A stretch of 62,300 nt of DNA, from NCBI GenBank assembly GCA_947476745.1, contig CANJRG010000021.1, positions 1 to 62,300 on the forward strand. Reading direction: 5' to 3'. This document shows positions 49,069 through 57,947 of this stretch, piece after piece. This DNA is from Acidimicrobiia bacterium (lineage in GTDB: Bacteria; Actinomycetota; Acidimicrobiia; Acidimicrobiales; CAIXPF01). Each line of letters begins with the position of its first letter. The first letter of the stretch is position 1. The notes under the pieces were generated by a model that was not told where the DNA came from, did no database searches, and saw only the letters and a program-made list of their open reading frames with translations. The position numbers and the translations under genes are program-made.

Positions 49069-49863
49069 ATGACCCGCCTCTCCAAGCTGTCCCGTTCGCT
49101 CGCCGGTCGCACCGCCATCGTGACCGGGGCCGGATCGGGCATGGGCCGTGCCACGGCCCACCTGCTCGGCGACGAGGGCGCCAAGGTGGCCGTCGTCGAC
49201 GTGAACGCCGACACGGTGGCCCAGGTGACGGCCGAGTTGACCGGTGCCGGCTACGACGCCCGGGGTTACGTGACCGACCTGTCCGACGCCACCCAGATCG
49301 AGGCGTTGGTGCCGAAGGTCCGCGCCGATCTCGGGCCTATCGACATCGTGGTCAACAACGCGGGCGTCAGCGTGCCGACCCGGCTCACCGACACCGGCTG
49401 GGAGGACGCCTGGGCGTTCACCTTCGAGGTCAACCTGACCGCCCAGGCTCGGCTCATCCGTGCCTGCCACGACGACCTGGTCCGGCCCGAGCTCGCTTCT
49501 GACGGCGGGGGCCGCATCGTCAACATCGCGTCCACCGAGGGCCTCGGGGCAACCAAGTTCATGAGCCCGTACACCGCGTCGAAGACCGCGGTGATCGGCC
49601 TCACCCGGTCGCTGGCGCTCGAATACGGCGACACCGGGGTGACGGTCAACTGCATCTGCCCCGGTCCCATACGGACCGGTATGACCGCCGAGATCGCCGA
49701 TGACGACAAGGCCAAGTTCGCCCGGCGTCGGGTACCCAAGCGTCGCTACGGCGACCCCGAGGAGGTGGCGCAGATCACCGTGTCGCTGCTGCTGCCCGCC
49801 AGCTCGTACCTCACCGGTGCGGTGATCCCCGTCGACGGCGGGATGATGGCGCAGAACACCTGA
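49069..49863 (+). CDS. Short-chain dehydrogenase/reductase
   Basis: A classical SDR of 264 aa. The dinucleotide site TGAGSGMG (about 19-26) and VVDVNAD with its Asp favour NAD(H). The fold shows NNAGVSVP, INIAST-like IVNIASTEG with the catalytic Ser region, and the active-site YTASK motif. The C-terminus is typical (YLTGAVIPVDGGMMAQ). It acts on a hydroxy or keto group of an unknown substrate. It follows the conservon by 46 bp but more likely belongs with the oxidoreductase set downstream. A strong hairpin follows the stop. Confidence 0.88.
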   Translation: MTRLSKLSRSLAGRTAIVTGAGSGMGRATAHLLGDEGAKVAVVDVNADTVAQVTAELTGAGYDARGYVTDLSDATQIEALVPKVRADLGPIDIVVNNAGVSVPTRLTDTGWEDAWAFTFEVNLTAQARLIRACHDDLVRPELASDGGGRIVNIASTEGLGATKFMSPYTASKTAVIGLTRSLALEYGDTGVTVNCICPGPIRTGMTAEIADDDKAKFARRRVPKRRYGDPEEVAQITVSLLLPASSYLTGAVIPVDGGMMAQNT

Positions 49864-49875
49864 CCGACAGCACCG

Positions 49876-49905
49876 GCCGGGTGCGACACCGCGCTCGCAC
49901 CCGGC
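49876..49905. terminator. Strong hairpin between convergent SDR and MDR genes
   Basis: GCCGGGTGCGA and TCGCACCCGGC form a perfect 11-bp stem with an 8-base loop, placed 13 bp after the SDR stop and 28 bp after the MDR stop on the other strand. There is no T run. The position and symmetry suggest a two-way terminator. Confidence 0.65.
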
Positions 49906-49932
49906 AGCGGTCCCAACCCGGCCGGCGGCCCG

Positions 49933-50937
49933 TCAGGCTCGGACCCGGACCACGACCTTGCCCGTGGTCGCCCTATTGGTGATGGCGATCAGACGGTCCG
50001 GTACGGCATCGAAGGCGACAAGCTCGGACACCAACGGGGCGATGGCGCCACGCTGGTGCAACTCCATGAGCTCGTCGTGCCAACGATCGACGGCTTCGGG
50101 CTCGTAGCGCCGGTAGTTGCCCCAGTGCACCCCGACCACGCTGTAGTTCTTCACCAGCACGTGGTTGGTGGCCGACGCGGCGATGCGGCCACCGGTGAAC
50201 CCGATGATGAGGATCCGGCCCTCCCAGGCGACGCACTTGGTCGAACGGTCGAAGATGTCGCCACCGACCGGGTCGTAGATGACATCGGCACCACGCCCAC
50301 CGGTGACCTCGTTGACCACGGCCACGAAGTCCTCGGCCTGGTAGTCGATGGCCACATCGGCGCCGAGGGCCCGGCACACCTCGACCTTGGCCGGCCCGCC
50401 GGCGGTGGCGATGACGGTGGCCCCGAGCGCCTTGCCCATCTGGATCGCCGCAGAGCCGACCCCGCCCGCACCGGCGTGCACCAGCAGCGTCTCGCCCGGC
50501 TGGAGGTTCGCCCGTCGGGTCAATGCCGACCAACCGGTCTGGTAGATCACGATGAGGGCGGCGGCCGCAGCGTCGTCGAGGCTGTCGGGCACCGGATGCA
50601 CGTTGGCCATCGGCGCCACCGTCACCTCAGCAAGGCCACCGCGACCGGAGGCCAGCGTCGGCTGGGCCGCGACGCGCTGGCCGATGTGCAGCCCGCGCGC
50701 CTCCGCACCGGGCCCGAGCGAGCGAACGGTCCCGGACACCTCGAGGCCGGGGGTGAACGGCAGGGGCGGCCGTTCCTGATAGGCGCCCCGGCACAGCAAC
50801 GCGTCGGGGAAGTTCAGCGCGCAGGCGGCCACGTCGATGCCGATCTCACCGGGTCCCGGCTCGGGCACGCTCACCCCGGGTTCGAGGCGGAGCACGTCGA
50901 GCGGCTCGCCGAGTTCATGTACCTGCCAGGCGCGCAT
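49933..50937 (-). CDS. Zinc-independent MDR, NADPH:quinone oxidoreductase type
   Basis: A medium-chain dehydrogenase/reductase of 334 aa from ATG 50937. GroES-like N-domain: VAACALNFPDALLCRGAYQ and PGLEVSGTVRSLGPGA. Rossmann domain: LLVHAGAGGVGSAAIQMGKA, then DVIYDPVGGDIFDRSTK and IIGFTGGRIA. Zinc ligands of alcohol dehydrogenases are absent, as expected for QOR or enoyl-reductase types. It reduces a quinone or an activated double bond using NADPH. Convergent with the SDR. It lies about 170 bp downstream of the next minus-strand gene. Confidence 0.88.
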   Translation of the reverse strand: MRAWQVHELGEPLDVLRLEPGVSVPEPGPGEIGIDVAACALNFPDALLCRGAYQERPPLPFTPGLEVSGTVRSLGPGAEARGLHIGQRVAAQPTLASGRGGLAEVTVAPMANVHPVPDSLDDAAAAALIVIYQTGWSALTRRANLQPGETLLVHAGAGGVGSAAIQMGKALGATVIATAGGPAKVEVCRALGADVAIDYQAEDFVAVVNEVTGGRGADVIYDPVGGDIFDRSTKCVAWEGRILIIGFTGGRIAASATNHVLVKNYSVVGVHWGNYRRYEPEAVDRWHDELMELHQRGAIAPLVSELVAFDAVPDRLIAITNRATTGKVVVRVRA

Positions 50938-51107
50938 CTGCCCAGTCCTTCCAAGGGTTGCTGCGAGCCGGGACGCGTGCACGGGCAACCGCAGCCCGAC
51001 GGTGTCGCCGGCCCGACCGCCCTGCCATGTCGCGTCCGGCCCGGGATCGTCGCCGCATGTTAGGCGTCAGGGCCCACGCGCCCCCGCACGACCCTGAAGT
51101 TGCACGC

Positions 51108-52289
51108 TCAGGGTGCGCCGTCGAACACCCCGCTCAGACCAGTCGGTCCGTGATTGCCGATCACCAGCTGTTCGAGCACCCCGATGCCGGTTTGCGAGCC
51201 CCAGCGGGCACGGACCAGCTGCTGCACGTGGATGCTGCTCGACGCCGACGGATCGATGTCCTCGGTCCGCCAGCGCCAGTCCACCGAGGCCTGTTCGCCC
51301 CGCCAGCAGCCGTGGCCCCACTCGGGGTGCCCGTACCCGAGGCCGCTCATGTGGAACGTGGCCAACGGCTCGAGGCGGATGATGTGCGTGTCGATACCGC
51401 CGAACGGTTCGAGGATGATCGACGCCATGGCACTGCGACGGGTGCCGGGCTCCCAGTCGATGACGTACTGGGCGTCGCGCATCGGGATCGGCGGTTCGAG
51501 CACCGCGTCCTGGGCTGCCTGCCGCAACGACTCGGCCACCCCCGCGGTCCCGTCGTCGGCCTCGCCCAACGCCGCCATACCGTCGAGCAGGACCGGCGCA
51601 ATGGCCCCGAAGCCGTGCCAGCGGCGTCCGTCGGCGAACTCGTTGACATCGAAGAGCACCCCGCAGCCGTCGAAGTTCAACGGCGCCCACAGCCAGAAGA
51701 ACTGTGGTGCCCGTCGCGACGGCGCGCCTCGGCCCGCTCGTTCGCCGATCGGCCGGACCCCCCACGAGCGGTCGCGGCAGCCGAGCACCGTCGCGTCGAC
51801 CTCCATACGCTCGCCGTCGACGCTCAACCAGCCCTCCCAGGATCCGAACTGGGTGACCCGGGTGTAGTCGAGAACGGTGCGACCATCCTGTTCGAGCTTG
51901 AACGGTGGTTCCTCGACGGCTGCGGTTCGGGCATGGAAGACAAGATCGGCACCGAGGGGGCTCCGGTCGGCGTCGCAGCGGAACCGCAGGGTCCGCATCG
52001 GCTCGATCACGTCGACCCGGAGGTGCCCAACCTCGGTCCGGGTGCGGTCCAACGGCGCCCGGCCCGACGCCAGCGTCGACACCTGCTCGCCGTTGCGCAG
52101 CACACTGAGGCCGGCGTCGATGACCCCCCGGTTCGGATAGATGCCCAACGCGGCCCCGAACATCAAGGACCCGTCGCGCCGGTAGCCGTTGAAGAAGTAG
52201 CGGTTGTAGGCGTTGGGACTCGCTGTCTCGACGTGCAGCACCGGGGCCGTGGTCTGGTGGATGGGGTAGTCGTCGAATCGGTTCAGCAC
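51108..52289 (-). CDS. CrtC/DUF7064-like beta-barrel protein
   Basis: A 393-aa soluble protein with a Trp- and aromatic-rich, lipocalin-like pattern: NAYNRYFFNGYRRDGSLMFG, VTQFGSWEGWLSVDGERMEV, GCRDRSWGVRPIGERAG, FFWLWAPLNFDGCGVLFD and GLGYGHPEWGHGCWRGE. This resembles the CrtC (hydroxyneurosporene hydratase) and Svf1-like double lipocalin superfamily, frequently annotated DUF7064/7065 in actinobacteria and found with fatty-acid or sterol genes. It may hydrate or carry a lipophilic ligand. The assignment is from overall pattern; no catalytic residue can be named. Confidence 0.6.
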   Translation of the reverse strand: MLNRFDDYPIHQTTAPVLHVETASPNAYNRYFFNGYRRDGSLMFGAALGIYPNRGVIDAGLSVLRNGEQVSTLASGRAPLDRTRTEVGHLRVDVIEPMRTLRFRCDADRSPLGADLVFHARTAAVEEPPFKLEQDGRTVLDYTRVTQFGSWEGWLSVDGERMEVDATVLGCRDRSWGVRPIGERAGRGAPSRRAPQFFWLWAPLNFDGCGVLFDVNEFADGRRWHGFGAIAPVLLDGMAALGEADDGTAGVAESLRQAAQDAVLEPPIPMRDAQYVIDWEPGTRRSAMASIILEPFGGIDTHIIRLEPLATFHMSGLGYGHPEWGHGCWRGEQASVDWRWRTEDIDPSASSSIHVQQLVRARWGSQTGIGVLEQLVIGNHGPTGLSGVFDGAP

Positions 52290-52339
52290 GGTGCGGTCTT
52301 TCGGTAGCGGTGGGGGCGTGGCGGAGCGTCGGCAGCAGG

Positions 52340-53188
52340 TCAGCCGACCTGCACGTGGCCATCACGGATGGCGGTGGCACCGTCGGGGGTGCAGACCTCG
52401 AAGCGGCCGTTGCCGTACAGACGCACGGTGAGAGCGGATGGCATCGGCACCATCGCACCGAAACGACCCCGGATGCGGGTGATCGAGCGCGGATCGCCCC
52501 CGCCGAGGTGACGTACCGCCGCAGACACACCATGGGCCAACGTCGCCGTGCCGTGCAGGATGAGGCCGGGTAGATCCGCCGCCAGGGCCACGGCGAGGTC
52601 GGTGTGGATGGGGTTCCAGATCCGGGCGCACTCGGTGTACACGTGCGCCGCGCCGACATCGACCGCGACCTCAAGCGCGGCGACCGGGTCGCCCTCGATC
52701 GGCGGGAGGGGCTCCTCGGCCGGTGCCGGCCGGTCCGGCCCGGACACGTCGGTGGCCAGGTACAGCGAGCCCTGTCGAGTGCGGCAGACCACGGCCCCGC
52801 TCGTGTCGGTGCTGATCATGTCCATCGTGAGGAAGGCTCCGGGCCGGCGTCGTTCCACCCCAATCACCGTGGCCACCGTCGTGAGCACGTCGCCCGGCAC
52901 GATCGGTCGTTCGAGCACGCAGTCGTGGGTGGCGTGGATCCCTCGCCGGGTCTCGTCCGGGGTGACCTCCGAGGCGAGCGACTCGATGGCCTGCAGGGCC
53001 AGCACCGTCGGCCACTCGGCACAGACCGGGAACAGCGGATGGGCCGCGATCCCCTCCGGCCGGGTGGTGTCGAGGTACGCCGCGTCGTGCTCTCCGAGGC
53101 CGGCGGCGTAGGACATCAGCCAACGGGCGTCGACCGTGTGGCTGATCGGAATGGTCTGCTGGCCGACGGCGTCGGAAGGTACGGGCAT
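52340..53188 (-). CDS. Double hot-dog MaoC-like dehydratase
   Basis: A 282-aa protein from ATG 53188 with two hot-dog folds. The N-terminal half resembles the FAS1/MaoC N-terminal dehydratase domain (ISHTVDARWLMSYAAGLGEH). The C-terminal half holds the hydratase 2 motif, with the Asp and His of NPIHTDLAVALAADLPGLIL and HGTATLAHGVSAA. Such proteins hydrate 2-enoyl-CoA to 3-hydroxyacyl-CoA in lipid or sterol side-chain breakdown. It lies 50 bp upstream of the CrtC-like gene on the same strand, a likely operon. It diverges from a nitroreductase with 79 bp between starts. Confidence 0.82.
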   Translation of the reverse strand: MPVPSDAVGQQTIPISHTVDARWLMSYAAGLGEHDAAYLDTTRPEGIAAHPLFPVCAEWPTVLALQAIESLASEVTPDETRRGIHATHDCVLERPIVPGDVLTTVATVIGVERRRPGAFLTMDMISTDTSGAVVCRTRQGSLYLATDVSGPDRPAPAEEPLPPIEGDPVAALEVAVDVGAAHVYTECARIWNPIHTDLAVALAADLPGLILHGTATLAHGVSAAVRHLGGGDPRSITRIRGRFGAMVPMPSALTVRLYGNGRFEVCTPDGATAIRDGHVQVG

Positions 53189-53267
53189 GACGGTCAACCG
53201 TTCGGGAGTCGGGGCCGACCCACCGATGGTCTGGACCCCCGGGCGGCCGATGCTGTAGCCAGAGACT

Positions 53268-53963
53268 ATGGACCTGCTCGACGGAATCGCCACCACCCGC
53301 GCCATCCGGAGATACCGCCCCGATCCCATTCCCGACGAGGACCTCACCAAGATCCTCTTCGCCGCCACCCGAGCACCGTCGGGGTCGAACCGGCAGGGGT
53401 TCCGCTTCATCGTGCTGCGCGACGGCCCCCGGGCCATGCAGGCCCGGCAGCTGCTCGGCGAAGGGGCGCGCCGCATCTGGGAGGAGAAGCGGGTCCGGGA
53501 CGGCTACGACGCCGGGTCGGGGGCCGATCTCTCCTCGCCCAAGGCCCGTATGGCCGCCACCATGGAGCACTTCACCGAGCACTTCCACGAGGCTCCGGTG
53601 ATCGTGTTGGCCGCGCTGTGGTGTCATCGCCGGTCCTCGGTGGTGCTCGGCGGGGCGGTCTGGCCGGCCGTGCAGAACCTGCTGCTCGCCGCTCGTGGAC
53701 TCGGCTACGGCGGGGTGATCACCGGCTGGCAGGAGCCGTGCGAGGCCGAGTTGCGCACCGTGCTGGGCATGCCCGAGGACCCCAAGCTCGAGCTCGTGGC
53801 CACCATCCCGCTGGGCCTGCCGATGGGCAACCACGGCCCGGTACGCCGTCGCCCGATGGCGGAGATGATCTACGAGGACGGCTGGGAGCAACCCGCAGCC
53901 TGGGCCGTGGACCCCGAGGGCACCCGGTTCACCTCCGCCGGCCCGCCCCGCGGCAACTCCTGA
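53268..53963 (+). CDS. Nitroreductase family flavoprotein
   Basis: A 231-aa FMN-dependent oxidoreductase. The N-terminus TTRAIRRYRPDPIPDEDL and ATRAPSGSNRQGFRFIV form the flavin-binding region; AVQNLLLAARGLGYGGVITG is the second signature and LVATIPLGLPMG the last strand. It would reduce nitro, quinone or enone compounds with NAD(P)H. The C-terminus has about 40 extra residues. It is divergent from the dehydratase and lies upstream of the HxlR regulator, so it could be under that regulator. Confidence 0.88.
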   Translation: MDLLDGIATTRAIRRYRPDPIPDEDLTKILFAATRAPSGSNRQGFRFIVLRDGPRAMQARQLLGEGARRIWEEKRVRDGYDAGSGADLSSPKARMAATMEHFTEHFHEAPVIVLAALWCHRRSSVVLGGAVWPAVQNLLLAARGLGYGGVITGWQEPCEAELRTVLGMPEDPKLELVATIPLGLPMGNHGPVRRRPMAEMIYEDGWEQPAAWAVDPEGTRFTSAGPPRGNS

Positions 53964-54037
53964 GCTGTGCCGGGTCCTGAGCGGCGCCAAGGCCTGACCG
54001 GCTCGCGCCACCCGGTTACATGCCGCAGGCACGGTTG

Positions 54038-54060
54038 AGCGGACAGTCCGCTTGACGGAC
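54038..54060. promoter_or_regulatory. Overlapping inverted repeats, possible HxlR operator
   Basis: AGCGGAC-A-GTCCGCT at 54038-54052 is a perfect 7+7 inverted repeat. GTCCG-CTTGA-CGGAC at 54046-54060 overlaps it. Both lie about 75 bp before the HxlR-type gene, in the only sizeable spacer between nitroreductase and regulator. Winged-helix dimers of this family bind such sites near their own genes. Confidence 0.5.
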
Positions 54061-54131
54061 CGTCGAGCTCGCCGAAAGACTCGAGGCCGCTCGACCGAGC
54101 ACCGCCGGGCGGAACCACCCCAGGAACGCCG

Positions 54132-54590
54132 ATGAGACGCACCCGCTTCGATGACGCACCGTGCCCGATCGCCCGCACCGTGGACCTGCTCGGCGACTGG
54201 TGGACGCCGATGGTGCTGCGCGAGCTGCTCTTCGGTCGCCGCCGTTTCGGTGACATCCAGGAACGGCTCGACCTCAACCGCAGCGTGCTGACCCAACGGC
54301 TCAACCGGCTGGTCGAGGAAGGCCTCGTCGAACGGGTGCGCTACCAGCAGCACCCGCCGCGCGACGACTTCGTCCTCACCGACAAGGGCCGCGCCGCGTG
54401 GGACGTGCTCAGCGTGATGTGGAGTTACGGCGAGCGGTGGCTGTTCGACGAGGCCCCGCCGGCGGAGCTCTACGACCGTGACACCGGGCAGGCCGTCGAG
54501 CCGACGGTGATCGATCGCAACACCGGCCGGCCGCTCGAGCTGGCCAGCACCCGGCGGCGGCCCCGTCCGAAGCCGGCGCCTTCGACCTGA
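54132..54590 (+). CDS. HxlR-family transcriptional regulator
   Basis: A 152-aa winged-helix regulator. The family signature is strong: CPIARTVDLLGDWWTPMVLR, ELLFGRRRFGDIQERL, LTQRLNRLVEEGLVERVRY and LTDKGRAAWDVL. The Cys in APCPIA is the redox- or ligand-sensing position of some HxlR proteins. ATG 54132 follows AGGAA. The C-terminal extension of about 45 residues resembles a small zinc-free tail (ELYDRDTGQAVEP). It probably responds to an electrophile or aromatic pathway metabolite and controls the crotonase-MFS pair downstream and/or the nitroreductase. Confidence 0.9.
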   Translation: MRRTRFDDAPCPIARTVDLLGDWWTPMVLRELLFGRRRFGDIQERLDLNRSVLTQRLNRLVEEGLVERVRYQQHPPRDDFVLTDKGRAAWDVLSVMWSYGERWLFDEAPPAELYDRDTGQAVEPTVIDRNTGRPLELASTRRRPRPKPAPST

Positions 54591-54620
54591 CCGAAACGGG
54601 CCGCCACCGCGCCGGCCGCC

Positions 54621-54650
54621 CCACCGTCCCTGCCCCCACCGTCCCTGCCC
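54621..54650. repeat. 15-bp tandem duplication before crotonase gene
   Basis: CCACCGTCCCTGCCC occurs twice in direct succession, inside a Pro-codon-like C-rich spacer of 177 bp between the HxlR gene and the crotonase. Nothing else is recognisable in the spacer except the AAGGAG ribosome binding site just before ATG 54768. Confidence 0.7.
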
Positions 54651-54767
54651 CCGCACGCCGCACCGACCGGGCACACCGGGCCGGGCCCACCCGCCGTCCC
54701 ACCACCTCTGCCCCCGCCACACCAACCGGCGACGCCCGGCTGCGCCGTCGGACCACCAAGGAGTGTC

Positions 54768-55460
54768 ATGACCGACCAGACCACCGACACGGCATCGCCC
54801 GTAAGCGTCACCCGGCACGGCCGCGTGCTACTCGCCACCATGGACGACGGCCGGGCCAACGCCGTGTCGAAGGCCTTGAGCGACGCGTTGCGGGCGGTGA
54901 TCCGTCAGGCCGAGAGCGACCCCGACGTCGGTGCCGTCGTCATCGCCGGCCGGTCGGGCCGTTTCTCCGGCGGGTTCGACCTCGGGGTTATCCGTGGTGG
55001 CGACGCCGCAGCGGTGCGGGCCATGGTCGACGGCGGCGGGGCCCTCGTCGCGGAGGCCTACGGTGCCGGTGTCCCCGTGGTGGCCGCCTGCACCGGACAT
55101 GCGGTCGCCGCCGGCGCGCTGATCCTGCTCGGCTGCGACCACCGGGTCGGACCCGATGCCGACGTGAAGATCGGGCTGAACGAGGTGGCCATCGGGCTCA
55201 CCCTGCCCGACTGGGCCCTGGCCATCGCCGCCGAACGGTTGAGCCGGCGACACCTGCAGGCATCAGTGGTCAACGCTCAGCTGTACAACGGCAGCGGCGC
55301 CGTCGCCGCAGGGTTCCTCGACCGTGTCGTCGCCCCCGAAGCGGTGATCGATGCCGCGCTGGAACACGCCGCGGTCCTGGCAGAGCTCGACCCGGCGGCC
55401 TACGCCGCCACGGTGCAGGCCCTGCGCGGCCCGACGCTCGCCCGGATGATCACTCCTTGA
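54768..55460 (+). CDS. Enoyl-CoA hydratase/isomerase family protein
   Basis: A 230-aa crotonase-fold enzyme. ATG 54768 has AAGGAG five bases upstream. The oxyanion-hole segment is GRSGRFSGGFDLGVIRGGDA, and the second loop is GHAVAAGALILLGCDHR. The catalytic region is VKIGLNEVAIGLTLPDWAL, with Glu at the usual position. It would hydrate or isomerise an enoyl-CoA. Shorter than most paralogues (about 260 aa). Its stop overlaps the TTG start of the MFS gene (TTGA), so enzyme and transporter are coupled. Confidence 0.86.
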   Translation: MTDQTTDTASPVSVTRHGRVLLATMDDGRANAVSKALSDALRAVIRQAESDPDVGAVVIAGRSGRFSGGFDLGVIRGGDAAAVRAMVDGGGALVAEAYGAGVPVVAACTGHAVAAGALILLGCDHRVGPDADVKIGLNEVAIGLTLPDWALAIAAERLSRRHLQASVVNAQLYNGSGAVAAGFLDRVVAPEAVIDAALEHAAVLAELDPAAYAATVQALRGPTLARMITP

Positions 55461-56671
55461 GTCCCGACGGAGCGAAGCGCGGGGCCTCGTCCGTCACGCC
55501 CGGTGCCCGGCGGGTGATCGCCTTGATCACACTGGCGCTCGCCACCGCCCAGGGGTTCGGGCGGTTCGTGTTCCCGGCCCTGCTGCCAGCGATGAAACGC
55601 GATCTGCTCGGGTCCTACAGCGCCGCTGGGTTCCTCGGGACCGCGAACGTGGCCGCCTACCTCGCCGGTGCCCTGCTGGTGATGGTGGTGTCGCGCCGCC
55701 GGCCTCCGCACCACATCGTCATCGGCGGCCTGGTCGCCTCCACCGCGGCGATGGTGCTGCTCGCCACCGCCCACGGTTTCGCCCAACTGGCCACCGGCAT
55801 GGCACTGGCCGGGGTGGGCGGCGCAGCCGTGTTCATCCCTGCCCCCGGGATCATCGGCTCCGTCGTGGGTCGCCAGCGTCGGGGGGTGGCCGTCGGCCTG
55901 CTCAACGCCGGCCTGGGCCTCGCCGTCGTCGTCGGGACCCAGCTGTCACGGTTCTCACCGGGCTGGTGGGGACCGTCGAGCTGGCGCGGTGTCTGGGCGA
56001 TCCTGGCCGCCATCACCGCCGTGGCCCTCGTTGCGAACGCGGCGTGGTTGCGACCTGTCGGGCTCGGGGCGTTGGCCCAGCCGCGGTTGTCGGCCCTGCG
56101 CAGCATTCGTGGCTGGAAGCCGTACCTGCTGGGTTACTTCGCCTTCGGCTTCGGCTACGTACTGGTCACCACCTATACCGTGTCGGCGCTGCGCGACGCC
56201 GGTGGCTTCAGCGTGGCCCATGCCGCCAACGTCTACGTGCTGCTGGCACTCGGCATCAGCGCAGGCGGGCTGACCCTGGGCAAGGTGTCCGACCGCATCG
56301 GGCGCCCGTTGACCCTCATCATCGGCTACGGCCTGTGTGCCGTCTGCCCGTTGCTGTTGCTGACCTTTCGTGAACCTGTCGTCGCCCTTGCCGCATTCAG
56401 TTTCGGCCTGCTGTTCTCCGGTTGCGTGTCGACCATCGCGGTCTATGCCGCCGACTGCACCGAGCCCACCGACACCGCGGCGGCCTTCGCGCTGGTTACG
56501 GTGGTGTTCAGCGTGGCGCAGGCCTTCGGGCCGCAGGTCGGTGGGCTGCTCATCGACCGCAGCGGCGGCTCGTTCACCACCAGCTTCGCCTTGGCTTCGG
56601 TGGTGTTGGCCTTCAGCGCAGCGACGGCGGTGCCGTTGTGGCGGGCGACGAAGGGCGAAAGCAGGGTCTGA
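55457..56671 (+). CDS. MFS transporter, YbfB/YjiJ type
   Basis: A 404-aa major facilitator with about 12 membrane segments. The first helix region ALATAQGFGRFVFPALLPAM matches the YbfB/YjiJ group. The loop between helices 2 and 3 is VSRRRPPHHIV, and GKVSDRIGRPLTLIIGYG is the equivalent in the second half. The start codon is taken as TTG 55457, overlapping the crotonase stop; GTG 55493 is an alternative that keeps all helices. It may import the pathway substrate or export a product. Convergent with the first amidohydrolase, 31 bp between stops. Confidence 0.85.
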   Translation: MSPDGAKRGASSVTPGARRVIALITLALATAQGFGRFVFPALLPAMKRDLLGSYSAAGFLGTANVAAYLAGALLVMVVSRRRPPHHIVIGGLVASTAAMVLLATAHGFAQLATGMALAGVGGAAVFIPAPGIIGSVVGRQRRGVAVGLLNAGLGLAVVVGTQLSRFSPGWWGPSSWRGVWAILAAITAVALVANAAWLRPVGLGALAQPRLSALRSIRGWKPYLLGYFAFGFGYVLVTTYTVSALRDAGGFSVAHAANVYVLLALGISAGGLTLGKVSDRIGRPLTLIIGYGLCAVCPLLLLTFREPVVALAAFSFGLLFSGCVSTIAVYAADCTEPTDTAAAFALVTVVFSVAQAFGPQVGGLLIDRSGGSFTTSFALASVVLAFSAATAVPLWRATKGESRV

Positions 56672-56702
56672 GCCCCGTCGCCGCCCGCCCCGGCGCTCCC
56701 GG

Positions 56703-57815
56703 TCACACCGGCAGCTTGAACACCTCGGCCACGTTGCCGAACAGCGCCCGGTCGCGCTGCTCGTCGGTGAGATGCGCGGTCTGCGAGGTGAGGATCTCCT
56801 GGCTGCGCGGCCACGTCGAGTCGGTGTGGGGGAAGTCGTTGGCCCACATCAAGCAGGACGAGTCGATCATCCTCGGCGATTCGTAGGCCGTGCGGTCGTC
56901 CTGAAACGTGAAGTGCACATTGGAGAGCACGTACTCACTCGGACGCTTCGAGATGGTCCGCTGCATCGAACGGCCCCACTTCTCCGCCGCATGGTCGGAA
57001 CGGTACATCCAGTGGGCCACCCATCCGGCGTCGCCTTCGGCCACCACCATGTGCAGCTCCGGATGGCGTTCGAACACCCCGCCGAACACGAACAATCCCA
57101 GGATGTCCTGCACCCCGCGGATCAGGTTCATGAACGCATTGGCCGACTGGCCCCGGGGCGAGGTGAGCGCGGTGGCGGCGTCGTAATCCTTCGACGTGAG
57201 AATGTGGAAGCAGATCGGCAGCTCGAGATCGACGGCGCACTGCCACAGGGCGTCGTAGTCGGGGTGGTCGTAGTCCTCGTGCTGGGGGCTACCGGTGACC
57301 ATCATGCCCACCATGCCCGCCTCCTTGGCGGCGACGAAGTCCTCGATCGCCTCGTCCACGGAGGAAACCGCGGTCTGCGCCAGGCCGAACAAACGGCTGG
57401 GGTGGGTGCCACAGAACTCGGCCAGCCAACGGTTGTAGGCCTGTATGCAGGCCCGCTTGTAGTCGAAATCAGGGTGGCTGCACAGCACCATGCCTACCGA
57501 GGCAAAAATCAGCTCGCCGCCGACACCGTCGCGGTCCTGTGCGGCGATGCGCTCGTTCGGTTCCCACGCCGCCCGGGTGATCTCGTTGAAGGTGGCCTTC
57601 TTGTGCTCCTTGACTTCCTCGACGCTCATGCCCGCGGCGGCGAGCTGTCCGACCGAGATGGGGTTGCGCAGCCCGTTGATGGTGTAGGCCGACGCCCCTC
57701 GAGCGTTCACGTCGCACCGTGGTCCGATGTCGCGGTAGCGCGGCTCGATGTAGTCCACGTAGCAGTTCGGCGGCTCGACGATGTGGCTGTCGGCCGAGAT
57801 AGGTGCCCTGGTCAT
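56703..57815 (-). CDS. Amidohydrolase 2 family metal enzyme (first copy)
   Basis: A 370-aa TIM-barrel metal hydrolase or decarboxylase. The metal-binding motif at the N-terminus is SADSHIVEPPN (Asp9, His11, Glu14). CFHILTSKDYD supplies the barrel His, and the terminal WANDFPHTDSTWP carries the catalytic Asp and second His. This family includes 2-amino-3-carboxymuconate semialdehyde decarboxylase relatives and cyclic-acid hydrolases, often with CoA-pathway genes in actinobacteria. It diverges from a second family member, with 132 bp between starts. Confidence 0.87.
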   Translation of the reverse strand: MTRAPISADSHIVEPPNCYVDYIEPRYRDIGPRCDVNARGASAYTINGLRNPISVGQLAAAGMSVEEVKEHKKATFNEITRAAWEPNERIAAQDRDGVGGELIFASVGMVLCSHPDFDYKRACIQAYNRWLAEFCGTHPSRLFGLAQTAVSSVDEAIEDFVAAKEAGMVGMMVTGSPQHEDYDHPDYDALWQCAVDLELPICFHILTSKDYDAATALTSPRGQSANAFMNLIRGVQDILGLFVFGGVFERHPELHMVVAEGDAGWVAHWMYRSDHAAEKWGRSMQRTISKRPSEYVLSNVHFTFQDDRTAYESPRMIDSSCLMWANDFPHTDSTWPRSQEILTSQTAHLTDEQRDRALFGNVAEVFKLPV

Positions 57816-57947
57816 GGCGTCCCCCTTCGCAGAACTGCGGTCGTACCAGCGGCCGTCCGACGCCGAGCAGCCACCGGTCGGCGCGCCGCGTGCCAGGACG
57901 CCCAGCTGTCATGATGGAGAGCAGGCACACCAAGTGGGGGAGCGGTC

